A stretch of 11,810 nucleotides of DNA, taken from NCBI GenBank assembly GCA_003990745.1, contig RBNI01006042.1, positions 1 to 11,810 of the forward strand, in the 5' to 3' direction. Source of the DNA: Jimgerdemannia flammicorona. Lineage: Eukaryota > Mucoromycota > Endogonomycetes > Endogonales > Endogonaceae. A model generated the notes under the pieces. That model searched no databases. It worked only from the letters and a program-made list of their open reading frames with translations, and was not told the origin of the DNA. The translations under genes and the position numbers were made by a program. Of this stretch, positions 1 through 8,975 are shown one piece after another. Within the stretch, counting starts at the first letter, position 1; each line of letters begins with the position of its first letter.

Positions 1-36
1 TTTTGTTTGTTTGGACATACCTTGCGCAATCAACAG

Positions 37-1524
37 AACGGAAGACAAGCCCTCTCTCTTAAAGCACGATGAAGTTGTCACGCTCTTCCACGAATTGGTA
101 AGAATCTATGCACAATTCCTTACCCCGCCCCTTCTCCGTATCTTCAGTCATCGCCTGCTTGCATCTCGTGGGAGCTATATTAAATTTTATTGAATATTTC
201 TACAGGGTCACGTCATGCACCATCTATGCTCTAGGACCAAATGGTCGCGTTTCCATGGCACCAACGTTGAAAAAGGTGAGTGAAGTCATAAATAGTAGTA
301 TAACATGCAACGCGCCGTCATGCAATCTTTACACAAAAATGGCGTTTGAAGTTGGTTATATTTGGTTTGCTGACGAAGACTTTGTCGAGGCCCCTTCTCA
401 GGTAGAATGATGTTCAGTCAGTACTTTCGGTTTTTACAAACTACAATGGCCGGTTCCATCTCATTAAATCTTTCCATTTGGACTACAGATGCTCGAGAAC
501 TGGTGTTGGCAATCCAATTCACTTCGCCGACTTTCTTCGCACTATAAGACGGGAGAGCCAATTCCAGACGAGCTCATTGAAAAGATTGTGCGGGCAAAGC
601 AAGCCGGTGCTGGACTGTTCAATCTTAGGCAGTTGTTCTTCGGTGTGTTTGACATGAGGTTGCACGGCAGCGAAGGTGGGGAAATGTATTTTCACCTACC
701 CGATTTGTTAGACTTTTCTATGATCGTTACTCATTGCAAATTGCCACGCATTCATTCCTTCTGCCAGAGGAAAAAGTGGACACGACTACACTATTTAATA
801 ACTTGTGCCGAGATATTTCTTTAATTGAAGCACCCAAGGTAAAGCGATTTCCCTTCATCTGAGAACGTTCATGGTTGTGACATATTCTCATTCCTCTCGC
901 ATCCTACCTGTATTACGGTCTCAGGGTTCGTTTGGCCAAGCTGCCTTCGGGTAAGCATGTATGCTTTTGCTTATTTGTTGCAAGGACGATTACTAGGGAA
1001 TGCAATAATCACCTTCCATCCTTTTCAATGTGCATCCAGCCACATGATTTTCGGATACGATGCAGGTATGATTCCTCTTGAGTGCTTGATTTTGTGACAT
1101 TGTTTATTTCCATGTACACAAACAAGCGTACATATGTCTCGATACCCAAAGATCTCATGCGGTTTCCCTTATTCGCTTACGCTGACTTATTCATAACAAC
1201 AGGCTACTATGGTTATATGTGGAGCAAAGTATATTCAAGCGACATGTTCTACACCAAATTCAGTGCCGACCCATTGGATAGCGCTGTTGGCAATAGATAC
1301 AGGCGTAAGATTCTCGAGCGTGGCGGGAGCTGGTAGGCGACATTTATTGCATAACTGAGCAAAGTAATGTATTTACCAACGATACAATAATTCAAACACA
1401 CTTATTATCTTCTTTCAGGGATGCTATGGATATGGTTCGCGACTTCCTTGGACGCGATCCTTTACCCGATGCCTTTATGAGAGAGGATATCGGGGCAGCT
1501 GGTACCATCTCCAGTCAGGTATAA
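37..1524 (+). CDS. M3-family zinc metallopeptidase, thimet oligopeptidase/saccharolysin type, C-terminal third, 5' end outside window
   Basis: A spliced gene with exons at 37-97, 206-275, 379-401, 489-675, 768-838, 925-950, 1040-1065, 1203-1332 and 1419-1524. All eight introns (86 to 137 bp) are GT-AG. Joined, they read in one frame to TAA at 1522. The zinc site is HELGH (codons 89-97 and 206-211), and the third zinc ligand is Glu 387-389 in DFVEAPSQ, 29 residues after the first His, as in thimet oligopeptidase. The His and Tyr residues of the substrate loop are present (His 1041-1043; Tyr 1056-1058, 1205-1207, 1214-1216). About 214 residues follow the first zinc His, which suits a full C-terminus for this roughly 680-residue family. 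These enzymes cut short peptides, usually in the cytosol or organelles. The frame is open back to position 2, but AG at 35-36 after a T-rich stretch suits a splice acceptor, so 1-36 is probably intron. Family assignment is firm; substrate is unknown. Confidence 0.93.
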
Positions 1525-1592
1525 ATCCCAGAGACTGACATATACACTTCGATTTACTGTAATTATAAGTTCGGTCTATGAGAAGCTGACCA

Positions 1593-1600
1593 TATAAATA
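1593..1600 (+). promoter_or_regulatory. TATA-like box upstream of the SRR1-like gene
   Basis: TATAAATA lies 92 bp before the ATG at 1692, in the 167-bp gap between the two host genes. The position suits a core promoter for the downstream gene, but no transcription start can be seen. The 3' end of the peptidase transcript must also lie in this gap. Confidence 0.35.
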
Positions 1601-1691
1601 AGGTGTCAGTTTGTTAAATATTAAAACGATTGAGTCACAATTTTTCTAATTCGTATTCAAAAAGAGAGAGGAAGACAACCGACCATTCACA

Positions 1692-2916
1692 ATGGTTACC
1701 AGCGGCAAGTTTCGATACAAGAGCAAGCGTTTGCACGGTGCTGGCGGAGACCTCATAGGCATTGTTGAGCGAGATATATGGGCATTGAAAAAGCCGGGCA
1801 AGGGCAAAAAAAAACATGTGAAGGATGTTGACGAATGGATTCTGAGTGACGCAGTAGAAATCGTGGAGAAGCGGAGGTGTGTATTTGGGAAATATAGGTG
1901 CAGCGAAGATTTTAAATCCGTGCTAATAAGTATCTTACAAATCTAGGGAGGCCATAGTAGATAGTAAATTTCACAGGGATTTTCAAGGTACGGAATTGCA
2001 TGCACGCGATACATCCCTTCAGTGTCACACATCCATGATCTGTACAATATCTCGAACCGGTACAGGCATATTACACAACCACCTTATACCTACGCATCTG
2101 CACGACATTGTCTGCTATGGAGTTGGCTCAATGCACCAATCACGGAACGCACAATTCCAATTCGCGTTGATGTTGATCATGCGAGAAACTTTACAGGTAT
2201 GCAGTATGCTCGCAATAAACGATGGTACGCGCCATCATTGAGTCGAAATACCATTTTGAATTACTCAGATAGACGGCAAAGTATATATATTTGACCCTGT
2301 TATGACGCACATTGATCGGCAATTGCTGGAACACTATGGTGTAGAACTGATTTCGGAGAATGAAGTAAGCATGTCGTTCAATTGGAGCAACATACCCAGT
2401 ACTTGCAATATCTTACTTCCATACCTCTTCTCCCTCAGCAAGCCAAACGCGCCGTCCATGCAATGACACTGTTCTACATGCCACATTGCAACAAAGTTCT
2501 TTACAGCAATCTTCTGTCGGCGAATTGGAATGCACAGGCGCTAGAGAAAGTTGTAATTATCGGAAATCGGTTTGGATTGTACGTTGAAAGGTGGGTATTG
2601 AGAAGAAAACGGGTTTCTTCTTTACTCAATGATACGCGACACTTTTATATTTATATATGTTAAACTTTCTTTCCTCAGCCAAACAGATTCGCATCTTCGC
2701 CGTGAAGCCCCTTACATGATTTTAGCCGTTCCGCTGGTCGCATGTACGCCGCTTCCAACCGAGTTCGATAACAACATGATCTTTAACGACCTGTGCGTGC
2801 ACATTTTTGAGCGCAGGCGGTTGCGGGCCGTAGATTCCGGATTCTGGACTGTGACGCTAAAGGTGGATGGTAATGAAGGGGGTATTAGCCAGCAAACAGA
2901 TGCAGAGGTATCGTGA
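1692..2916 (+). CDS. SRR1-like domain protein, complete, six exons
   Basis: Exons are 1692-1876, 1947-1987, 2066-2196, 2269-2364, 2439-2590 and 2679-2916. The five introns (70 to 88 bp) are all GT-AG, and the product is 280 residues ending at TGA 2914. SRR1-family blocks appear in order: VCYGVGS (residues 91-97) followed by a QFQFALML helix, FDP (127-129), TLFYMPHC (161-168), LLSANW (176-181), IIGNRFG (191-197) and a C-terminal FND motif. The first 60 residues are basic and lysine-rich (GKGKKKH). The family is named after plant SENSITIVITY TO RED LIGHT REDUCED 1, linked to clock and light signalling; in fungi its biochemical role is poorly defined. The start codon has a good context (CACAATGG) and is the first in-frame ATG. 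The gene lies 167 bp after the peptidase on the same strand, with no sign of a functional link. Exon borders come from frame continuity and family motifs. Confidence 0.9.
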
Positions 2917-3114
2917 AGGGTGGTGCACAATGAGGTTATATTTAAAGTATAACTCTTACTCCAAAAATGGGGGTTTACTTAAGCATCCACCATTACAACT
3001 CAGCAGTGTTCAAATTATTTTTAAAAACTATCTCAAATAGACAGTAATATATTTTATAATTATAATAAATATCCTATAAGATAATAGATTAAATATAAAC
3101 TAATATATTAATAT
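2917..3114. other. AT-rich spacer between the SRR1-like gene and the retrotransposon
   Basis: No coding sequence is visible. It must hold the 3' untranslated region of the SRR1-like gene; an AATAAA at 3064-3069 could be a polyadenylation signal, though it sits 148 bp after the stop. The last 100 bp are almost pure A/T. Confidence 0.5.
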
Positions 3115-3587
3115 TGTAATGTGCTGGCTCAATAGAGATAAATTACAAGGCTGGAAATTGATGTAGTTTGGCTTGAGCCCTCAGTTTGTTAAAAAGTAAT
3201 AAAACATTCTAAGATTCCTTAGTATCCTTATTGGTATTTAGTGGTATAATAGTCAAGTCTGGATATAGTGGTTGATTCTGACAGATTTCCTTATTTAGAC
3301 AGTTCTTAGGTATAGTGGCAATTTCGTATAATGGTCTCTATATGTCATGAGCAGATTTCTTATATAGTTTCTGCATAATAGTCTCTATATAGTGTAAAAG
3401 TATGTGATTTCTGGCATAATGGTCTTGTATAGCATGATGATCTCTATATAGTACAAGTGGATTCCTTCTTGAGTGATGAATAATTTCTATGTAATGATCT
3501 TGGTAGTATTCCTTATGTAAACTTGGTAGATAATTTGATTTGGTATAGATTCTCCTGAATTAATAGGCTTTTTGAATAATAACTCAG

Positions 3588-3659
3588 ATAACTCAGATAG
3601 CAGATAACTCAATAACTCAGATAGTAGATAACTCAATAACTCAGATAGTAAATAATTTA
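3588..3659. repeat. 24-bp tandem repeat, three units, inside the left LTR
   Basis: Units at 3588-3611, 3612-3635 and 3636-3659 start with ATAACTCAGATAG. The first two are nearly identical and the third has drifted. The matching part of the right LTR shows no clear array, so this is an expansion in one copy or a loss in the other. Confidence 0.85.
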
Positions 3660-3672
3660 GATAACTTGGTTT

Positions 3673-3940
3673 TAGTATAGATTCTTAGCAAAGTTACATC
3701 AAAGACTGACTTTATTTATGTAGAGTTATATCAAAGATTAGCTCTATAGTAAAGTTATATCAAATAGGTTGAAATGTAGATAGATTTCTTGAAAATAATA
3801 GATGATACAGATTCTTTCTGAATTGGTAGACTTCTTGAATGATATAGATTCTCTTCTCTTGACAAAGTTGTATTAGAGACTGACTTCATTTGTATAAAGT
3901 TATATCAAAAGAGACTAGCTTCACTGTGAAGTTATATCAA
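3673..3940. repeat. Internal direct duplication of about 174 bp in the left LTR
   Basis: A block around 3673-3763 (AAAGTTACATCAAAGACTGAC and onward) recurs, diverged, around 3842-3940; the shared GACTGAC words are 174 bp apart. The right LTR holds an equivalent pair around 6826-6935 and 7013-7125, so the duplication predates the split of the two LTR copies. Confidence 0.6.
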
Positions 3941-4286
3941 GATAGACTGGCTTTGTGATAAGAGAGACTTCAGACTTATCTGACAAGCAGACCAAAATAT
4001 AGCAGCTTTTTCTTAAGTGGTAGATTTCTCTTCAAATAGCAGTGAAGTTCTTCACTCAAACTTAGGCAGTAAATACTCTTAAATGTAGACTTGTTCTTTA
4101 TATTGAAAAGTAGACTGGAGTAGGAAAAAGAGAACCAATATTCATAATCTTTAGTAGTTTTTACTTTAATTTATATTTTAACTTTTTAGACTGAGGTTTA
4201 TTTACTCTTATCTCTAGGATATTTTATATAAGTTGGTTACTATCTGGTTGCTATGTGACTAATTATAGAATGCTATTTATAGCAGG

Positions 4287-4394
4287 TATACTAGTTCAGT
4301 ATAGTATACTGGTTCAGTATAGTATACTGATTCAGTATAATATATTAGTTCAGTATAGTATATTGATTTAGTATAGTACACTAGTTCAGTATAG
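4287..4394. repeat. 18-bp tandem repeat, six units, with palindromic junctions
   Basis: Six units of the type TATACTAGTTCAGTATAG run head to tail: 4287, 4305, 4323, 4341, 4359 and 4377, each 18 bp. At most unit junctions AGTATA-G-TATACT is a near-perfect palindrome, so single strands could form a row of small hairpins. It sits at the inner edge of the left LTR, which in minus-strand orientation is the start of its U3 region. The right LTR has related but irregular sequence at 6505-6590. Confidence 0.9.
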
Positions 4395-4566
4395 GTAAAT
4401 ATACTCTTTCTGGTATCTCTGGCTAATTGTAATTATAAGTTAGTATGATAAAGTAGTTTTAGATATCCTAGGATATTTTTGACTACTTATTGTACTCATG
4501 ATTATCTAGTGTACATGCTATGATATGTATATGACTATATTATAGTGACTAATTCAGATAGTATTC

Positions 4567-6453
4567 TGGTATATTTTTCTGCTGGCTTATTATATAAGTC
4601 TCTACTAAAAAGTGGTCTATCTCAGACTATTCTTTAGTTATCATTTTAGTATCTATAAGCATCTTCAGTATCAATATCTGAGCCATCATCTTTATTTATA
4701 TCTGAGTTATTTTTATTCTTCTAGCTCTTCTTTTTTTTCTAGAAATGGAATTTCAATATAATTAATAATACTCAAGTAGGTAACTAGATTAATTCCTTGT
4801 ATGTCATTTAAGGAGAACTATATCTGTATCAATACTATGATATTTCATTTATAGAGTATGTATAATCTGTCTGCAGTAATGATATTTCTTTACATCAGAT
4901 CTGTAGTATTTCTGATATAGGTCAGCTTAGAAGCTAGAAGGTTCTGCAACTATTTACTAATTGCACAGTAGGCCTGTTTATAATAAGTATCTGGCCAAGA
5001 TGAGATTCTCTTGATAAATCTGAATTTACTAGTAGGAGTTTCTATTGACTTAGTGGAATTGGGATAGGGAAACCAGAAGTGATTGAAAGAAGCTGAGAAT
5101 AAGAGTCTGGAGATACTGGTCAATTCTCTGATTCATAATATAGAGAGAGATATAGCTTGAGACAATTGATATATTAATGTCCTCAGAGTTTATCTATCTA
5201 TACTTCTTAAATAGGTACTAGTTTTTCTGATATTATAGACAAGATAAGGTCCTTTCTATTTGGGTTCTAGTTTGGTAGTAAAGTTTATTTTGATCATGCT
5301 TCTCTAAACTAGTACTTGATCTCCAATCTTAATCTTCTAATTCTTTTATTTCTGATCATAGTACTTTTTTTATCTTTCTTAAGTCTTGATTATCTGAGTT
5401 CAGGCTTAATTATATAATTACTCTGCTTTTTTGAGAAGGTCTTTGAGGTTTTTATAATCAGTAGTTCTGGTCTTTTTGATAAATATTATCTTAAATGGCT
5501 TTTATTTAGTAGAGACAGTAGGAGTGTTCTGAATTTCTCATAGGATCTCAAGTAAGCAGAGATCTCAGTTAGTAGGATTGACTTAAGTAAGTTCTTTCTT
5601 AATGGTCTGATTTATCTGTTCTATCATACTATTGATTTGAGGATAGTATGATATGATCTGTTTGAGATAGATCTTATAAATTTAAGTATAAACTTGTAAT
5701 TATATTATTGATGAATTCTATACCTCAGTCAGAAATAAGTTCTTCCAGAGGTCCATATCTGAAAGTGAGGCTATAGAGGAGATCAACAATAGTCAAGGTA
5801 TCAGTAATTTTCATAGGAAAAGCCTTAGATCATTTGGTCAGATATTCTACAAATACTAAGATATATTTGTTTCTTCTTAATATAACTAATAGTGATCTAA
5901 TAACATTTATTCTCTATCTTTAAAAGATATTGTCAGATAGTGTGATTGATTATAATAGTACTTGATAGTTCTTCTTTCTTTGATACTTTTGACAGATATC
6001 ATATTTTCTGAGTATATCTTAGACTTATGTTCTGAGATTGGGCCAATATTAGTATATTGTTTGCAACTTTTCTTCTATACTTATTTGTCTTTGGTAGGCT
6101 TTCTGGTATTTCTTTTGGATGAGTTCTTCTTAGTATACCCTTCTTTTAGTTTATTAGAATTGATGGGAAAGTATATCAATATTGTTATGAGCTTTCTCTA
6201 TTTTGTAAATAATGATAATTTTGTAATCTTATAGAATAAGAATCTAGCAGATAAGAATTTCAGTAGGTTTCTTATGATTAATAGCTATTTGAAGATAGTA
6301 TAATAAGTTATCAGGATGAATCTTCTGATGATGAGATAGTGCTTGAACAGAGTGACTGTCTATATAACTGTAAGATATTCTAGTTTAGTGCTACTATAAT
6401 TGGCTTATTATTGGTTGATAGCTCAATTTGTATAAGCAATTATATAATATTAC
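4567..6453 (-). pseudogene. Broken Gypsy pol fragment: RNase H end, integrase and acidic tail
   Basis: Several minus-strand frames join into one pol order. Around 6285-6230 is a likely RNase H segment (HK then NLLKFL across a frameshift). At about 6055-5969 is the tail of the integrase HHCC zinc finger (YWPNLRT, then DICQKYQRKK). The DDE core spans about 5910-5590: EYLTK and KAFPM at 5870-5810, LISD then GIEF near 5730, and SYYPQINSMIEQINQT near 5650-5600. A GPY/F module follows (GDQVLV near 5320, KGPYLVYNI near 5250). An acidic stretch with GSDIDTEDA lies near 4690-4640. Integrase would insert element cDNA into the genome. Here the first catalytic Asp is Asn (codon at 5907-5905), TGA at 5727-5725 follows the second Asp, and a frameshift separates it from the Glu (5621-5619). 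Reverse transcriptase is absent. Integrase identity is strong; the RNase H part is moderate. Confidence 0.85.
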
Positions 6454-7628
6454 TGAACTAGTTCTTCTTGAACTAGAACTGCTCTCAGGTCATCTTTAGA
6501 AGTATCTATATATACTAGTCCAGTATATTGTACCAAGTAGGTATACTATATCTGTCTAGTACACTATATTGTTCAGGTATACCTACTATAGATAGCAATA
6601 TATAATTAGTAACATAGTAATCAGATAGCAATTATAACTATATAAAATACCCCAGAGATAAGAGTGAATAAACCTCAGTCTGAAATTGAATCTAAAGCAA
6701 TAGTATTCCCTTTCCACTCCAGTCTCCTTTCTGATACAAGCCTTGGTTCACTTGTTAGATAAGTCTGAAGAATTTGAGTAAATCTACTGCTCAAGAAAGA
6801 GCTGCCATTTTAAGAAGAAGTCTACTATCTTACTACAAAGTTAGTCTTTTTGATACAACTTTATAGTAGAGCCAGTCTATAATATAATCTTATATAAATA
6901 AAGTCAGTCTTTGATGTAACTTTGCCAAAAAAGTTTTTTTCTAAAGAAGTCTACTGATTCAGAAGAATCTATACTATCTACTAATTTCAAGTTATTCACT
7001 ACCATTTCTAGAGAGTCTGATCCTTATCACTAAGCTAGTCTTTCTAATATAACTTCACAGTAGAGCTAATCTATAATATAACTCTATATAAATGAAGTCA
7101 GTCTTTGATATACTTGTCAAAAATCCAAGTTATCTAAAGTTATCAAGTTAACTGATATTCTCAGAAAGCCACTAATTCAGAAAAATCTGCACTAAACTAA
7201 ATTATTCAAATTATCTACAAAATTGAGTTATCTGCTAGAAATTATATATTTTTGGAAATAAGATCATTACACCAAGATTATCATACAGAAATTGTATACT
7301 TTTAGAGATCATCTGTCACTCAAGAAATAAACTGCTAAATTACCAGATCATCTGTATAAGGAATCCAGCTCATACTACACAAAGATCACTGCTATTATAT
7401 GAAATTACTACTATACTCAAGAACTGACCCAATAAGAAAATCTACTCAAATCAACCACTATACAAATAGAGAAACTATTATTATATCTAGATTGACTATT
7501 ATATCACTAAATATCAACAAGAGATCTTAGAATATTTTGTTACTTTTGACAAAGTAATTAGGGGCTCAAGCCAAACTATATTAACCCCCAATCTTATAAT
7601 TTATCTCTATTGAGTCAGATAAGTTATA
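6454..7628 (+). repeat. LTR, right copy, inverted relative to the left copy (5' LTR of the plus-strand element)
   Basis: Its reverse complement aligns along its length with 3115-4388. It begins TGAACTAGTTC at 6454 and ends near GTTATA at 7628, which matches the ATTACA end of the other copy apart from a C-to-T change in the terminal CA and a small indel. It is about 100 bp shorter than the left copy, partly because the 24-bp and 18-bp arrays are not expanded. Confidence 0.68.
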
Positions 7629-7630
7629 TT

Positions 7631-7648
7631 TGGGGGGCTCAACTGAGA
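7631..7648 (+). other. Candidate tRNA primer-binding site
   Basis: TGGGGGGCTCAACTGAG starts two bases after the inferred LTR end, where LTR retrotransposons have their primer-binding site. Such sites start TGG because they pair with the CCA end of a tRNA. The matching tRNA cannot be named from this sequence alone. Confidence 0.35.
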
Positions 7649-7769
7649 AGATTTCAAAATTAATATAACTTTTCAGCTCACAAAAACCCACAGTCAAACT
7701 GGATATATTTGATATAATATTAATCTCTACCACTATAAGAGAACCAGTCATTACTAGCATTTGAATAGA
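7649..7769 (+). other. AT-rich leader between LTR and gag
   Basis: No independent gene is visible. The end is in the gag frame: ATA at 7765 followed by GAAAGAGAAGTAAT reads IEREVI, and an ATG-to-ATA change would explain the missing start. A TGA at 7762 precedes it in frame, consistent with untranslated leader upstream. Confidence 0.4.
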
Positions 7770-8386
7770 AAGAGAAGTAATCAACAGCTCCTTTCTCTGC
7801 TACCTTACTGGTTACAAGGTTTGGTAGGCAATCTTCTGAGTCCCCTTTTCCCTATTATTACCCCCTCTACCTCAGGTTAGTTTGCTGTATCTACATAGGT
7901 ATGGCAGGAGGAGGGCAATGGTGATGAGTTGCCCTTTATTAGTGTCGGATTGGTGTCTTCACTTTTTCACAGTTTCTAGTGCCTTCGGCTGCATCTGGAG
8001 TACATCCATTTTGGTGCAGCACCTTCTTCCTTTTGCCATTACCAACAAGGTGCTGTCTTAGTATGTCACAGGTTATGTAGGGAGTCAGCTGACCTTGGGT
8101 GTCAAGTGCTCAGTGTAGATTACCTACAGGTTCTCAGTGCCTGTAGTGGGGCCCTATGGCTTTGGCAAGCTTCTCAGCAAGCACGGTTCTGGCATAGGTG
8201 ACTGTTTTTTGGATGTTGTCAGGATGGGAGGGGAGATGGCTATCACAGATAGGAGGATGGGCAATAACAGTGAACTAGTGGGGTGCCAGGCTGGGAGTGG
8301 TCATCAGGGCTAGGGTGGACAATATTTCAGTGGGGCCTTTCAATTGGCTGGTGGGGGGTGGGGTGGTGCAGGGGCTGGCATCCTGG

Positions 8387-8550
8387 CTGTACCCAACTGG
8401 AACCGGGAGCTGATACAGTAATGCAATCAAGGCCTGCAGGCTTGGGGAGTGGGGCCTTCCTTATTTGGCAGTACCTGACTAGAACTGAGAGCTGATATGG
8501 CAATGTGATCGAGGCCCACAGGCTCAGAGAGTGGGAGTGGGGTCTTTTCA
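8387..8550. repeat. 82-bp tandem duplication inside repeat copy 1
   Basis: The block starting CTGTACCCAACTGG at 8387 recurs diverged at 8469 (CAGTACCTGACTAG), including GAGCTGATA and AGGCC...AGGCT words 82 bp apart. Copy 2 has only one such block, at about 11312-11382, so the duplication is specific to copy 1 or was lost from copy 2. Confidence 0.75.
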
Positions 8551-8917
8551 GGCCCTAGCCCATGTATAAGTCCTTTGAGGAAGATGCTGTGTATAAGTCC
8601 TTTACTCACCTACTTTGAATCTACTTTACTCTCTATTAGTTGGTTAGGGGGTTTTTTCTTTGCCTTGGGCTTTCTTTTGGAGTTCAGGGGACTATTCTTT
8701 ATTCAGTCCTGGTGCTGCTAGATCTGATGCATAGGTGTGCTCTTGCATGTAAATGATGATCCAGCTCTGGTGAGCAGACAAGTCTAGTCTATGTTGTGGG
8801 GATTGATGTAGCCAGTGTTCGACAGGCAAAGCTGGAGCAGTGAGACTGCTGAACAATTTAGTAGCCTAGATTAATGGGGGAATATTGTTCAGTGGGTGGT
8901 GGAGGAGGGTTTTGGCC

Positions 8918-8945
8918 TATATAGTCTAGGTTCTCTTCCAATAAA
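8918..8945 (+). promoter_or_regulatory. TATATA box and AATAAA polyadenylation signal near the 3' end of repeat copy 1
   Basis: TATATA at 8918-8923 and AATAAA at 8940-8945 are both conserved in copy 2 (11751-11756 and 11773-11778). AATAAA is followed after about 25 bp by the A-run at 8970-8977, the distance expected between a polyadenylation signal and the added tail. TATATA could also be a promoter, as in an LTR. Confidence 0.45.
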
Positions 8946-8975
8946 AATCTGTGGGACTATGAGTCCATTAAAAAA

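Larger units (their letters stand above)
3115..4388 (-). repeat. LTR, left copy (3' LTR of the minus-strand element)
   Basis: This 1.27 kb segment is matched, as reverse complement, by 6454-7628. Anchors that pair include the outer end (3125-3220 with 7520-7618, sharing CTCAATAGAGATAAATTA and TAGTTTGGCTTGAGCCC), the middle (around 3704 with 7100) and the inner part (4190-4290 with 6575-6690, sharing AGACTGAGGTTTATT). The copies differ by many substitutions and some indels, so they are old. Internal repeats are listed separately. The outer end is TGTAATG at 3115. The inner end at 4388 is less certain because it falls in a tandem array. Confidence 0.75.
3115..6453 (-). mobile_element. Ty3/Gypsy-type LTR retrotransposon, 3' half only, minus strand, decayed
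   Basis: Read on the minus strand, the order is the RNase H end, integrase, an acidic C-terminal tail, then an LTR at 4388-3115. This is the normal 3' half of a Ty3/Gypsy element. The LTR starts TGAACTAG and ends ATTACA, fitting the TG...CA rule. Gag, protease and reverse transcriptase are missing: instead of reverse transcriptase, the sequence past RNase H runs into an LTR in the opposite orientation at about 6454. Stops and frameshifts throughout mean it is dead. The boundary at 6453/6454 is inferred from where similarity between the two LTRs stops. Confidence 0.72.

Noticed and set aside
1635..1817. 60-codon minus-strand frame near the start of the SRR1-like gene
   Set aside because: It is antisense to the first exon, which has family-consistent splicing and downstream domain motifs.
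3588..3659. CRISPR-like array of short repeats
   Set aside because: The units are directly adjacent with no spacers, so this is a simple tandem repeat.
5962..6234. 90-codon plus-strand open frame with many hydrophobic residues
   Set aside because: It is the antisense of the integrase zinc-finger region; AT-rich DNA gives Leu/Ile/Phe-rich frames by chance, and there is no independent support.
7795..7860. tRNA-type internal promoter (A and B boxes) at the start of the 1.18 kb repeat, as in SINEs
   Set aside because: GGTTACAAGGTTTGG resembles an A box only loosely, and no B box of the GGTTCGANTCC type was found.
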